Part shown: one piece after another, positions 1-5,915 of the stretch
Position numbering within the stretch: position 1 is the stretch's first letter
How the letters are laid out: each line of letters begins with the position of its first letter
Assembly (NCBI GenBank): GCA_013815485.1
Contig: JACDGB010000133.1
Span: 1 to 5,915, forward strand
From: Rubrobacter sp.
GTDB taxonomy: Bacteria > Actinomycetota > Rubrobacteria > Rubrobacterales > Rubrobacteraceae
Reading direction: 5' to 3'
DNA: 5,915 bases
Program-made: the position numbers and the translations under genes
Notes under the pieces: model-generated
The model's input: the letters and a program-made list of their open reading frames with translations, nothing else
Told to the model about the DNA's origin: nothing
The model's database searches: none

Positions 1-472
1 CCTCCATTCTAGCCGAGAGGGGCGCGTTTATCACTTTTGCTACGGCTTTCGCCATGATCTCTGCCTGGTTGAAGCCCCTTTTGCGCAACCGGGACCGGTG
101 CAGCGGGACGAACATCACGGCATCGAAGCGGCTCTCGCCGTCGAGCGTCGCCACCATCAGCGGTGCCATCAACCGCTCCACGACCGCCCGGTAGCCGCGG
201 TATTTGAGGGCGTGGACGACTTCTTTTCCCACGCCCTCGTACATCAGGGGCGCCCGCGCCGACTCGAAGCCGAAGTCCTCGCTCGCGCAGGCGTCGCACA
301 CATAGACATCGAAGGCCGTCGGCATCCCGCACCGTCCGCAGCGGGGGCCTTCTATTCTGGGCAGCGCCTCGAAGCAGCCCCGGCAGAGCACGTCGCTCGA
401 CCGACGGTCGCACGCGGCGCAACGCCTCGGGTAGAAGAGGTCCGCCAGCGCGTCCACGTATGGTTGGTGCAT
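1..472 (-). CDS. comF: ComF family protein, 5' part (runs off the left edge)
   Basis: The first 157 codons of a ComF-type protein are present. Members combine an N-terminal zinc-binding module with a type I phosphoribosyltransferase fold; in competent bacteria ComF acts in the cytoplasm during uptake of single-stranded DNA, while its role elsewhere is less clear. Visible here are four Cys pairs, C18/C21, C30/C33, C45/C48 and C59/C62, which look like a double zinc ribbon. They are followed by the family motif LKYRGYRAVVERL (about 89-101) and the signature VPLHRSRLRKRGFNQAE (about 122-138). The PRPP-binding loop expected further on lies outside the window, so an intact active site cannot be confirmed. 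The ATG at 470-472 is preceded by an AAGG-containing Shine-Dalgarno that overlaps the menA stop codon, and the gene lies 10 bases after menA, so the two are probably cotranscribed. The family call is firm; a role in competence is not shown by context. Confidence 0.9.
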   Translation of the reverse strand, partial: MHQPYVDALADLFYPRRCAACDRRSSDVLCRGCFEALPRIEGPRCGRCGMPTAFDVYVCDACASEDFGFESARAPLMYEGVGKEVVHALKYRGYRAVVERLMAPLMVATLDGESRFDAVMFVPLHRSRLRKRGFNQAEIMAKAVAKVINAPLSARME

Positions 473-475
473 GAA

Positions 476-483
476 CTCCCTTC
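476..483 (-). promoter_or_regulatory. Ribosome binding site of comF
   Basis: The minus strand reads GAAGGGAG immediately after the TA of the menA TAG stop. The AAGG core lies six bases before the comF ATG. The site touches the end of menA, which fits translation of comF by ribosomes finishing menA. It decides the ATG at 470-472 as the start. Confidence 0.6.
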
Positions 484-1352
484 TACGCCAGAAGCAATCC
501 AGCGGCGAGGAGCAGGCCGAAGGAGATCTGGAGCCTCGCGGCGCCGGCGAGGACCGGGATCAGAGCCCGCCCCTTCACGCCGCTCCAGGCCGCTCGCGCC
601 GGCGCCGGCGCCAGAACGAGAGCGAGCAACGCGATGAGCGGCCAGAGACTGCCTGCCACGGCCGCAGTGACGGGCACGCATACGAACGGACCAAGAACGA
701 GCGAAACGAAGAACCTCCGGGTGCCCGCGTCTCCCAGCCGAACGGCGAGGGTGCGCTTTCCGGCGCTGGCGTCGGTCTCGATGTCACGCAAATTGTTGGC
801 GACGAGTATCGCCACGGCGAGCATCCCGACCGGCACGGCCACCACGACGGCGAGCCAGGAGAACCGCTCGTCCTGAACGTACGCTGAGCCCGCCGTCGCC
901 ACGAGCCCGAAGAACACGAACACGAAAGCCTCGCCCAACCCGGAGGAGGCATACGGGCGAGACCCGCCACTGTATCCAAGCGCCGCCAGGAAGCAGGCAA
1001 AACCAACGACGACGAGCCACCAACCCGCGACCGCGGAGAGCGCAATTCCCGCCAGCGCGGCGACCCCGAAGGCGAGCAACATCGCGGAGCGCATCCGGGC
1101 CGGAGAGACGAGCCCGGACGCGACGGCGCGACGCGGCCCGACGCGGGCTTCGGTATCCACGCCGCGCGCGCCATCGAAGTAGTCGTTTGCGTAGTTCACC
1201 CCAATTTGCACTGCCAGCGCGACCACCAGCGCACCCACGAAACGCCAGGCCGAGAAAGCCGAAGCCGCCGCCGTTCCAACGAGGACTGGCGCCACCGCCG
1301 CCGAAAGCGTCTTCGGGCGGGAGGCTTCGATCCAGGGAGAGCTTGTCACCAT
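483..1352 (-). CDS. menA: 1,4-dihydroxy-2-naphthoate polyprenyltransferase (UbiA family)
   Basis: This integral membrane enzyme attaches a polyprenyl chain to 1,4-dihydroxy-2-naphthoate, giving demethylmenaquinone. The product from ATG at 1352 is 289 residues, normal for the family, and is mostly hydrophobic helices. The first Asp-rich prenyl-diphosphate motif is NYANDYFDGARGVDT (about 53-67, with D57 and D60). The second is NNLRDIETDASAGKRTL (about 186-202, with D190 and D194). The segment YSGGSRPYASSGLGEAFVF (about 127-145), followed by a phenylalanine/glycine-rich helix, is typical of MenA rather than of UbiA or heme O synthase. The start is uncertain. The frame is open to a TTG at 1376, adding eight residues, and ATG 1352 is followed directly by a GTG codon; neither 1376 nor 1352 has a good Shine-Dalgarno. 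I chose the ATG because it leaves a normal short N-terminus before the conserved WIEASRPKTL. A leader of more than 120 bases precedes it and comF follows after 10 bases. Confidence 0.93.
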   Translation of the reverse strand: MVTSSPWIEASRPKTLSAAVAPVLVGTAAASAFSAWRFVGALVVALAVQIGVNYANDYFDGARGVDTEARVGPRRAVASGLVSPARMRSAMLLAFGVAALAGIALSAVAGWWLVVVGFACFLAALGYSGGSRPYASSGLGEAFVFVFFGLVATAGSAYVQDERFSWLAVVVAVPVGMLAVAILVANNLRDIETDASAGKRTLAVRLGDAGTRRFFVSLVLGPFVCVPVTAAVAGSLWPLIALLALVLAPAPARAAWSGVKGRALIPVLAGAARLQISFGLLLAAGLLLA

Positions 1353-1376
1353 TTCAGCTTGTCGGCATTTCGGCAA

Positions 1377-1505
1377 AGTGATTGTGGTTGCCGCTGGATA
1401 TAGCGGTCGAGAACCTCGCGGCCGCTAAATAGAAGGACGATCCTCGCCAGCAACACAGACGTAATATCACCGGCGATGTCCAAAATCTGACAGGCTGATC
1501 AGCTT
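1377..1505 (-). promoter_or_regulatory. Leader between the pyrophosphorylase gene and menA
   Basis: This is the only sizeable non-coding gap in the window, and it looks more AT-rich than its surroundings. It holds no open frame of note. On the minus strand a weak promoter-like pair can be drawn: TTGCTG (1448-1453), 16 bases, then TATTTA (1426-1431); the second box matches the consensus poorly. Just downstream is a pair of overlapping inverted repeats, listed separately. A separate transcript start for menA is therefore possible, but read-through from the upstream operon is equally consistent. No recognised riboswitch class or clear operator is visible. Confidence 0.3.
1391..1427 (-). repeat. 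Overlapping inverted repeats in the menA leader
   Basis: Read on the minus strand, TAGCGG (1427-1422) pairs with CCGCTA (1406-1401), and an inner CGAG/CTCG stem closes a GTT loop. The same CCGCT segment also pairs with AGCGG (1395-1391) across a six-base loop. The two hairpins share one arm and exclude each other. There is no T tract after either, so neither looks like an intrinsic terminator. The repeats are seen directly; any regulatory role is inference. Confidence 0.4.
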
Positions 1506-2609
1506 CTAAAAGCTCAGACTGCGCGGCGGCACGACCACGCCGGGGTTTATGTGGATACCCTGGTCGAGGACGTTGCTCTCGCCCACCACGCAACCGGCGC
1601 CCAGCACGGAGAGCCCGCGGACGATAGCCTTCTGTCCCACTCGTGCGCCGGGACCGATGATCGAGCCCCGCACGACGGCGCCGGGTTCGATCTCCGCCCC
1701 GTCCAACAGGATGCTTCCCTCGACGACGGCCCCCTCCCCCACGCGGCAGTTCCGGCCAAGGGAGGACCGTCCGCCGATGGTTGCGAGATGCCCGATCTCG
1801 CAACCCGCGGCCACGGAGACCGGCGGCAGAAGCCGGACGTTCTTGCCACGTTTGGTCGAAGGGTCTATGTCGAGGTACTCGAAGCCCTCGTGCGCGCCGA
1901 CCGCGCCGGAGAGCACGTCGTGGGAGGCGGCCAGATAGCTCCGGGGCGTCCCGATATCGCGCCAGTACGAGCTGGAGACGTGGGCCCGCAACTTGCCTCG
2001 CGCCTGGAGATAGGGGAAGATCTCACGCTCTATGGAGACCTCCCGGCCCGCCGGGATGCGACACAAAACCTCCGGCTCCAGGACGTAGATGCCGGCGTTC
2101 ACCAGGTTGGTCGTCACCTCGGCGGCGGCGGGCTTCTCCAGGAAGCGGCGCACCACCATATCGTGGTCCACCTCCACCAACCCGTACGCCGTCGGGTCCT
2201 CCACGCTCGTGAGGGTGATGGTGGCGAGCGAGTCTGAGGACTCGTGCAACTCTATCGCCGATCTGAGATCCGTCCCCGTGAGCACGTCCCCGTTCACCAC
2301 GACCAGCGGCCCGCCGTCCAGGTAGCGTTCCGCGTTCTTGATCCCACCCGCCGTCCCCAGAGGCCGGTCCTCCACGGCGTAGTTTATGGGAAAGTCTTTC
2401 AGATCCTCACGAGTGGCGAAGTAGTCCTGGATCTGATCCGGAAGGTAGCCCATCGCGAGCACGACCCCATCCACGCCCCCGGCGCGTAGCATATCCATCA
2501 TGTACCCGATAAACGGCTGGTTGCGAAGCGGAACCAACGCCTTCGGGATGTCGTAGGTGATCGGCCGCAGCCGGGTCCCCAACCCACCAACTAGAATGAC
2601 AGCCTGCAT
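1506..2609 (-). CDS. Sugar-nucleotide pyrophosphorylase, probable mannose-1-phosphate guanylyltransferase
   Basis: The 367-residue product is a cytoplasmic nucleotidyltransferase that joins a nucleoside triphosphate to a sugar 1-phosphate with release of pyrophosphate. The N-terminal Rossmann-like domain opens with the signature LVGGLGTRLRPIT (6-18) followed by IPKALVPL with K23. It contains the PLGTAGGI substrate-loop motif (83-90), the metal-binding NGD with D108, EKP (158-160), NAGIYVL (171-177) and YWRDIGTPRSYLAA (215-228). Residues about 254-355 form left-handed beta-helix hexapeptide repeats rich in G, V and I. This two-domain layout and length match bacterial GDP-mannose pyrophosphorylases such as mycobacterial Rv3264c. 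A thymidylyl- or uridylyl-transferase acting on glucose 1-phosphate is the main alternative, because substrate choice cannot be read safely from sequence. The ATG lies 12 bases after the nuoN stop with no recognisable Shine-Dalgarno, so translation may depend on coupling to nuoN. The family is certain; the exact substrate is not. Confidence 0.88.
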   Translation of the reverse strand: MQAVILVGGLGTRLRPITYDIPKALVPLRNQPFIGYMMDMLRAGGVDGVVLAMGYLPDQIQDYFATREDLKDFPINYAVEDRPLGTAGGIKNAERYLDGGPLVVVNGDVLTGTDLRSAIELHESSDSLATITLTSVEDPTAYGLVEVDHDMVVRRFLEKPAAAEVTTNLVNAGIYVLEPEVLCRIPAGREVSIEREIFPYLQARGKLRAHVSSSYWRDIGTPRSYLAASHDVLSGAVGAHEGFEYLDIDPSTKRGKNVRLLPPVSVAAGCEIGHLATIGGRSSLGRNCRVGEGAVVEGSILLDGAEIEPGAVVRGSIIGPGARVGQKAIVRGLSVLGAGCVVGESNVLDQGIHINPGVVVPPRSLSF

Positions 2610-2621
2610 AGAGGCCGCAGC

Positions 2622-4058
2622 TTACAACAGACCCGAGGCCCGCGCCAACGCCGCGAGCGGCCCGACGAACAGCGCGAAAAGCACCGTCGCCGCTGCCAGA
2701 GCATACACCGAGAACTCCACAGCGAAGCCTCCTTCTCCCTGCTCCACGACGCCAGCCGGTTCCTCGAAAAACATATTGCGTATGATGCCGAAGTAATAGG
2801 GTACCGAGAGGACGCTGTTCACAACCACGGCCCCGACTACCACGTACACCAGCCCAGAGCCAGACTGCGCGCCCGCCAGCAAGACCCACGCCTTGCCGAA
2901 GAAACCCGAGAGCGGCGGCAGCCCCACGAGAGCCGTCATGAAGACGCCCATCGAGATGGCGAGCCCCGGACGGGTGCGGAACAGGCCGTTGTAGCCCTTG
3001 CCTTCCTCTCCGGCGAGGTCTATGACCAGGAACGCGCCCATGTTCATCACGGCGTAGGCTGCGGAGTAGATCAGCACAGCCTGCACCGCCGTTGGGACCG
3101 CCTGTCCCTGAAGCGCAGCGAAAGCCGCCAGGATGTACCCCGAGTGCGCCACCGAACTGTAAGCGAGCATCCGCCGGACATTGCGCTGCCGCAGCGCGAA
3201 GAGGTTTCCAACGAACATCGTCACTATCGCCAGGAACGCCATCACCACCGTCCACGTCGCGGCGGCGCCGGGCATCCCTTCGAGAAATATCCGCAGCAGC
3301 ACGCCGAAGGTCGCCGCTTTTGGAGCGACTGAAAGGAAGGCCGCCGCGCTCGTGGGCGCGCCCTGGTAGGCATCCGGCGTCCAGAAATGGAATGGCGCGG
3401 CGGATACCTTGAAGGCGAACCCGGAGATGAGGAGCACCAGTCCGATCAAAGCTACCGGCGTGAGCTGCCCGGAGAAGGTCTGCGCGATGTCCGAGAGTTG
3501 CGCCGATCCAGCGACGCCGTAGATCAGGACCATCCCATACAGCAAAATGGAAGAAGCTATAACGCCCGTGATGAGGTACTTCATACCGCCCTCGGCGCTC
3601 TCTCGCCTATTCCGGTCGAAAGCGACCATCGCATACGAGGGAATCGTCGCAAGCTCCAGCGCCAGGAAGATGCCGAAGAGGTCGCGCATCGAGACCAGAA
3701 GCATCGCCCCAACCACGACCGACAATATGAGCATCAGGTATTCGGCGGCGTCGCCCGTGCCGCCCGACCAGCGGGCCGCCGCGAGCACCGCGAAGAACGC
3801 GGAACCAGACACGATCAACTTGAAGTACAACGCGAACCCGTCCACCACATAGCCGCCACCGAAGAACTCCCCAGAGAACCCGATCGCGAGCAAAACCGCG
3901 GCGCCAGCGAACGTCGCCAGGGCTCCGAGCGCGGCGAGGGCGGCGACTAAGCCGACGCTGCGTTCCGCGAACACCCCAACCATGAGGACCGTGATCAGGA
4001 ACCCCGTTGCGATCAACTCCGGCAGGAGCCCGAGAAACGTCTCACCCGTATAGGCCAC
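2622..4058 (-). CDS. nuoN: NADH-quinone oxidoreductase subunit N
   Basis: NuoN is one of the three antiporter-like membrane subunits through which complex I pumps protons. The 478-residue product is of normal length and is almost entirely hydrophobic helices (about 14 expected for the family). The key charged residues are present: E135 in LALELATIPSYAM, K217 in FKVSAAPFHFWTPDAYQGAP, K247 in SVAPKAATFG, and K389 in LSGFFGKAWVLLAG, corresponding to E133, K217, K247 and K395 of the E. coli protein as I recall its numbering. H305 in AYSSVAHSGYIL is also kept. The start is GTG at 4056-4058, not ATG; it is supported by a strong Shine-Dalgarno seven bases upstream and lies 3 bases after the nuoM stop. 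Nothing suggests truncation or loss of function. Confidence 0.97.
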   Translation of the reverse strand: MAYTGETFLGLLPELIATGFLITVLMVGVFAERSVGLVAALAALGALATFAGAAVLLAIGFSGEFFGGGYVVDGFALYFKLIVSGSAFFAVLAAARWSGGTGDAAEYLMLILSVVVGAMLLVSMRDLFGIFLALELATIPSYAMVAFDRNRRESAEGGMKYLITGVIASSILLYGMVLIYGVAGSAQLSDIAQTFSGQLTPVALIGLVLLISGFAFKVSAAPFHFWTPDAYQGAPTSAAAFLSVAPKAATFGVLLRIFLEGMPGAAATWTVVMAFLAIVTMFVGNLFALRQRNVRRMLAYSSVAHSGYILAAFAALQGQAVPTAVQAVLIYSAAYAVMNMGAFLVIDLAGEEGKGYNGLFRTRPGLAISMGVFMTALVGLPPLSGFFGKAWVLLAGAQSGSGLVYVVVGAVVVNSVLSVPYYFGIIRNMFFEEPAGVVEQGEGGFAVEFSVYALAAATVLFALFVGPLAALARASGLL

Positions 4059-4061
4059 CGT

Positions 4062-5516
4062 CTATCCTCCTCCCAAAACCGTCACGACCGCCTCGACCGC
4101 AGGTTGCTGAACCCCGATCAGGATTCCAGGCAAAATGCCAAACAACACCAGCAACGCCGCCAACGGAACTATCGCTGCCATCTCCATCGAATCCGCGTCC
4201 GTGACTTCCTTGTAGGCCGGACGTTCGATGGGTCCGAAGATCACCCGCGACAGCATGTACAACAAATACATCGCGCTCAGAATAATCCCGAGCGAAGCGA
4301 AGATACCGGCCAGCGGAAACGCCGTGTACCCGCCCATGATACTCATGAACTCCGAGACGAAGACCGCCAGACCAGGCAGCCCCATAGCCGCCAGCGCACC
4401 GAGCGCGAGCAATCCCCCGGCCCACGGCATCCGGGCCGCGAGCCCGCCAAGCTCCGAGATCTGCCGCGTCCCAGTCCGGGATGCGATGACCCCGACCAGC
4501 ACGAACAGAAGCGCGGAGTACAGCCCATGCGTCACCTGCTGCAACACCGCGCCGTTCACCCCAACCGCGTTACCCGAAGCCGCCCCGAGCAAGATGAAGC
4601 CCAGTGTCCCAATGGACGAGTACGCCACCAGCGCCTTCAGGTCCGGCTGCAAGAACGCCACGAACGCGCCGTAGATGATGTTGACGACCCCGAGCGCCGC
4701 TACGATGGGCAGGTACGGTTCGACGCCCTGCGGCAGAAGTGGCAGTGCGATCTTGATGAGCCCGTAAGTCCCCAGCTTCGGCAATATCCCAGAAAGCACC
4801 ACGTTCGTGCTCGTCGGGCTGGAGACGTACACGTCGAGCAGCCAGCTATGCAGCGGCACCGCCGGAACCTTGACTAGTAAACCGAACAGGATCGGGGCGG
4901 CTATGGCGATCTGGGCCGTGCGACCGAGCCCTCCGCCCGCGTTCAAACCCTCGATGGAGAATGTCCCCGCCAGCACGCCCAGGGCGAGGAAGCCGGCGAG
5001 CATCGTCGTGCTTCCGAGAAACGTGTAGATGAAGAATTTGATCGCCGACGCTTTCCGGTTCTCGTCGCCCCAGATCCCAACCATCAAATACATCGGTATC
5101 AGCGTGATCTCGAAGAAAACATAGAACAGGATGAGATCCTGAGCCGCGAATACCCCGAGCATCCCGAGTTCCGCGAGGAAAAGCATCGCAAAGTACTGTC
5201 GTGCGTTCTCCCGGATGTCCCACGAGGCAACCGTTGCGATGAGCGTCAGCAGCGCCGTGAGGAAGAACATCCCGAAGCCGAGACCGTCCAGGCCGACGCG
5301 GTAACCGATGTCGAGAGAGGGGATCCAATCTAGTTCCTGCGTCAAGGACGCCGCCCCGAGGTCGCTCCCATACGCGAAGTAGATGTACAGCGCGAGCACG
5401 AGCGGCACGGCGGCGACGGCCATCGCGGCGTAGCGTACGAGGCGCACATCGTCCGGCAAGAAGAACATGAGGATCGCGCCTAGCAGCGGGATGATGAGGG
5501 TTATCGTGGTGATCAT
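4062..5516 (-). CDS. nuoM: NADH-quinone oxidoreductase subunit M
   Basis: NuoM is an antiporter-like proton-channel subunit of complex I (the ND4 equivalent). The start is ATG 5514-5516, which overlaps the nuoL TGA in ATGA; the open frame extends 23 codons further upstream, but that stretch lies over nuoL and is not protein-like. The product is 484 residues, within the usual range. Essential charged residues are kept: E136 in YVFFEITLIPMYLM, K216 in LLVKVPAVPLHSW, K247 in GILPKLGTYG and E389 in FVSEFMSIMG, matching E144, K234, K265 and E407 of E. coli. H223 and H330 match H241 and H348. The spacing from K216 to E389 is the same as in E. coli, so the alignment needs no gap there. Oddly, the positions of H248 and H322 are Y230 and T304, and the usual PDAH is LDVY. 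The protein is still clearly NuoM from its order and sequence. Confidence 0.97.
   Translation of the reverse strand: MITTITLIIPLLGAILMFFLPDDVRLVRYAAMAVAAVPLVLALYIYFAYGSDLGAASLTQELDWIPSLDIGYRVGLDGLGFGMFFLTALLTLIATVASWDIRENARQYFAMLFLAELGMLGVFAAQDLILFYVFFEITLIPMYLMVGIWGDENRKASAIKFFIYTFLGSTTMLAGFLALGVLAGTFSIEGLNAGGGLGRTAQIAIAAPILFGLLVKVPAVPLHSWLLDVYVSSPTSTNVVLSGILPKLGTYGLIKIALPLLPQGVEPYLPIVAALGVVNIIYGAFVAFLQPDLKALVAYSSIGTLGFILLGAASGNAVGVNGAVLQQVTHGLYSALLFVLVGVIASRTGTRQISELGGLAARMPWAGGLLALGALAAMGLPGLAVFVSEFMSIMGGYTAFPLAGIFASLGIILSAMYLLYMLSRVIFGPIERPAYKEVTDADSMEMAAIVPLAALLVLFGILPGILIGVQQPAVEAVVTVLGGG
4066..4074 (-). promoter_or_regulatory. Strong ribosome binding site of nuoN
   Basis: The minus strand reads GGGAGGAGG, seven bases before the nuoN GTG. 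It is formed by the last glycine codons of nuoM, just ahead of its TAG stop. This decides the GTG at 4058 as the nuoN start and gives nuoN its own strong initiation signal inside the end of nuoM. Confidence 0.85.
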
Positions 5517-5915
5517 AGCTTCGCCCCAACCGCGAAGGCGGCTATGGTGCTCACCGCGATCAAGGCCACCACAAGCAACGTCCACTGCGCGCCCGCGACG
5601 GCCCCGACGAGAAGCCCGATCACCAACACGCTAAACAAAATAAACAGCGCATAGTTCTGCACCCCACCAGTCTGAAACCGCTGCAGGAACCCGCCAGTCC
5701 CCATCGCACCGCGCCCGACGCCGCCGACCAATCCGCCCAGAGCGCGGCGGTCGAACCCGCGAGTGAGACGCGCCAGCGCCTTCGCGCCGTTGACAAAGAC
5801 CGCCCCATACAGCGCGTCGAAGTACCAGCCCTTATCCAAGAACGTGTGCAAGGGCGAGAGACTCCGCGCCAGTTGGCCCGCCCGCTGCGGCTGCGCCACA
5901 TACAGGAAGTACGCC
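5513..5915 (-). CDS. nuoL: NADH-quinone oxidoreductase subunit L, C-terminal part
   Basis: The last 133 residues of NuoL, the distal antiporter-like subunit of complex I, are present; the gene continues beyond the right edge. The frame is open at the edge (AYFLYVAQPQRAGQLARSL), then shows the conserved LDKGWYFDALYGAVFV segment typical of the NuoL C-terminus, which resembles the LLNKYYVDELY stretch seen in many homologues. It ends with FQTGGVQNYALFILF and two hydrophobic helices. A GTG at 5899 could be mistaken for a start, but the coding sense clearly continues upstream of it. The TGA at 5513-5515 overlaps the nuoM ATG, a coupling arrangement typical of nuo operons. The channel helices and the long lateral helix are only partly inside the window, so completeness of the rest cannot be judged. 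Confidence 0.95.
   Translation of the reverse strand, partial: AYFLYVAQPQRAGQLARSLSPLHTFLDKGWYFDALYGAVFVNGAKALARLTRGFDRRALGGLVGGVGRGAMGTGGFLQRFQTGGVQNYALFILFSVLVIGLLVGAVAGAQWTLLVVALIAVSTIAAFAVGAKL

Noticed and set aside
9..422. Minus-strand open frame of 137 codons at the left end
   Set aside because: It is an Arg-rich shifted frame; the overlapping frame from 472 carries the zinc Cys pairs and ComF signatures.
1353..1376. TTG start adding eight residues to MenA
   Set aside because: Possible, but there is no Shine-Dalgarno and the extra residues do not resemble the family N-terminus; the ATG at 1352 is preferred with moderate certainty.
1391..1427. Intrinsic terminator before menA
   Set aside because: The stems are short and no T tract follows on the minus strand.
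1551..2237. Long plus-strand open frame (228 codons) opposite the pyrophosphorylase gene
   Set aside because: It is antisense to a gene with clear catalytic motifs, is rich in R, G, D and H as expected of GC-rich shadow frames, and shows no recognisable domain.
2407..3255. Minus-strand open frame of 282 codons across the nuoN/pyrophosphorylase junction
   Set aside because: It is a shifted frame over two well-supported genes, with Gly/Arg-rich low-complexity content.
4104..4877. Long plus-strand open frame (257 codons) opposite nuoM
   Set aside because: It mirrors the nuoM codons and is rich in R, Q and H with no fold-like pattern; nuoM itself is certain.
5517..5585. Upstream 23-codon extension of nuoM
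   Set aside because: It lies inside nuoL and encodes no conserved NuoM sequence; the ATGA overlap at 5513-5516 is the normal start.

Overview
The window is a GC-rich bacterial chromosome segment in which every supportable gene lies on the minus strand, so transcription runs from the right edge to the left. It holds the 3' end of nuoL, complete nuoM and nuoN (proton-pumping membrane subunits of respiratory complex I), a complete sugar-nucleotide pyrophosphorylase of the mannose-1-phosphate guanylyltransferase type, a complete menA (menaquinone prenyltransferase), and the 5' part of a comF-family gene that runs off the left edge. High GC, GTG starts, a menaquinone pathway gene and the Rv3264c-like pyrophosphorylase suggest a high-GC Gram-positive of the Actinomycetota, possibly a deep branch such as Rubrobacteria. 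That placement is inference; no rRNA or marker gene is present to settle it.

Layout from right to left: nuoL ends at 5513 and its TGA overlaps the nuoM ATG (ATGA, 4 bases). nuoM ends at 4062, and the nuoN GTG starts after a 3-base gap behind a strong Shine-Dalgarno. nuoN ends at 2622, and the pyrophosphorylase starts after 12 bases with no clear Shine-Dalgarno. A 129- to 153-base leader containing alternative hairpins then separates the pyrophosphorylase from menA. menA ends at 483, and comF begins 10 bases later. This looks like the tail of a nuo operon carrying the pyrophosphorylase as a passenger, followed by a menA-comF pair that may be read through or may have its own promoter in the leader.

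NuoL, NuoM and NuoN pump protons as electrons pass from NADH to menaquinone, and MenA makes the prenylated precursor of that quinone, so the neighbourhood joins the pump to synthesis of its electron acceptor. The pyrophosphorylase would supply GDP-mannose or a similar sugar donor for glycans or solutes and has no obvious direct link to respiration. comF belongs to DNA uptake or nucleobase-type phosphoribosyl transfer.

Most of the window is ordinary housekeeping sequence. I see no mobile element, CRISPR array, tRNA or rRNA. The two points that most deserve a second look are NuoM, which lacks two of the four membrane histidines usually conserved in its family, and the menA leader, where one segment can pair with either of two partners.
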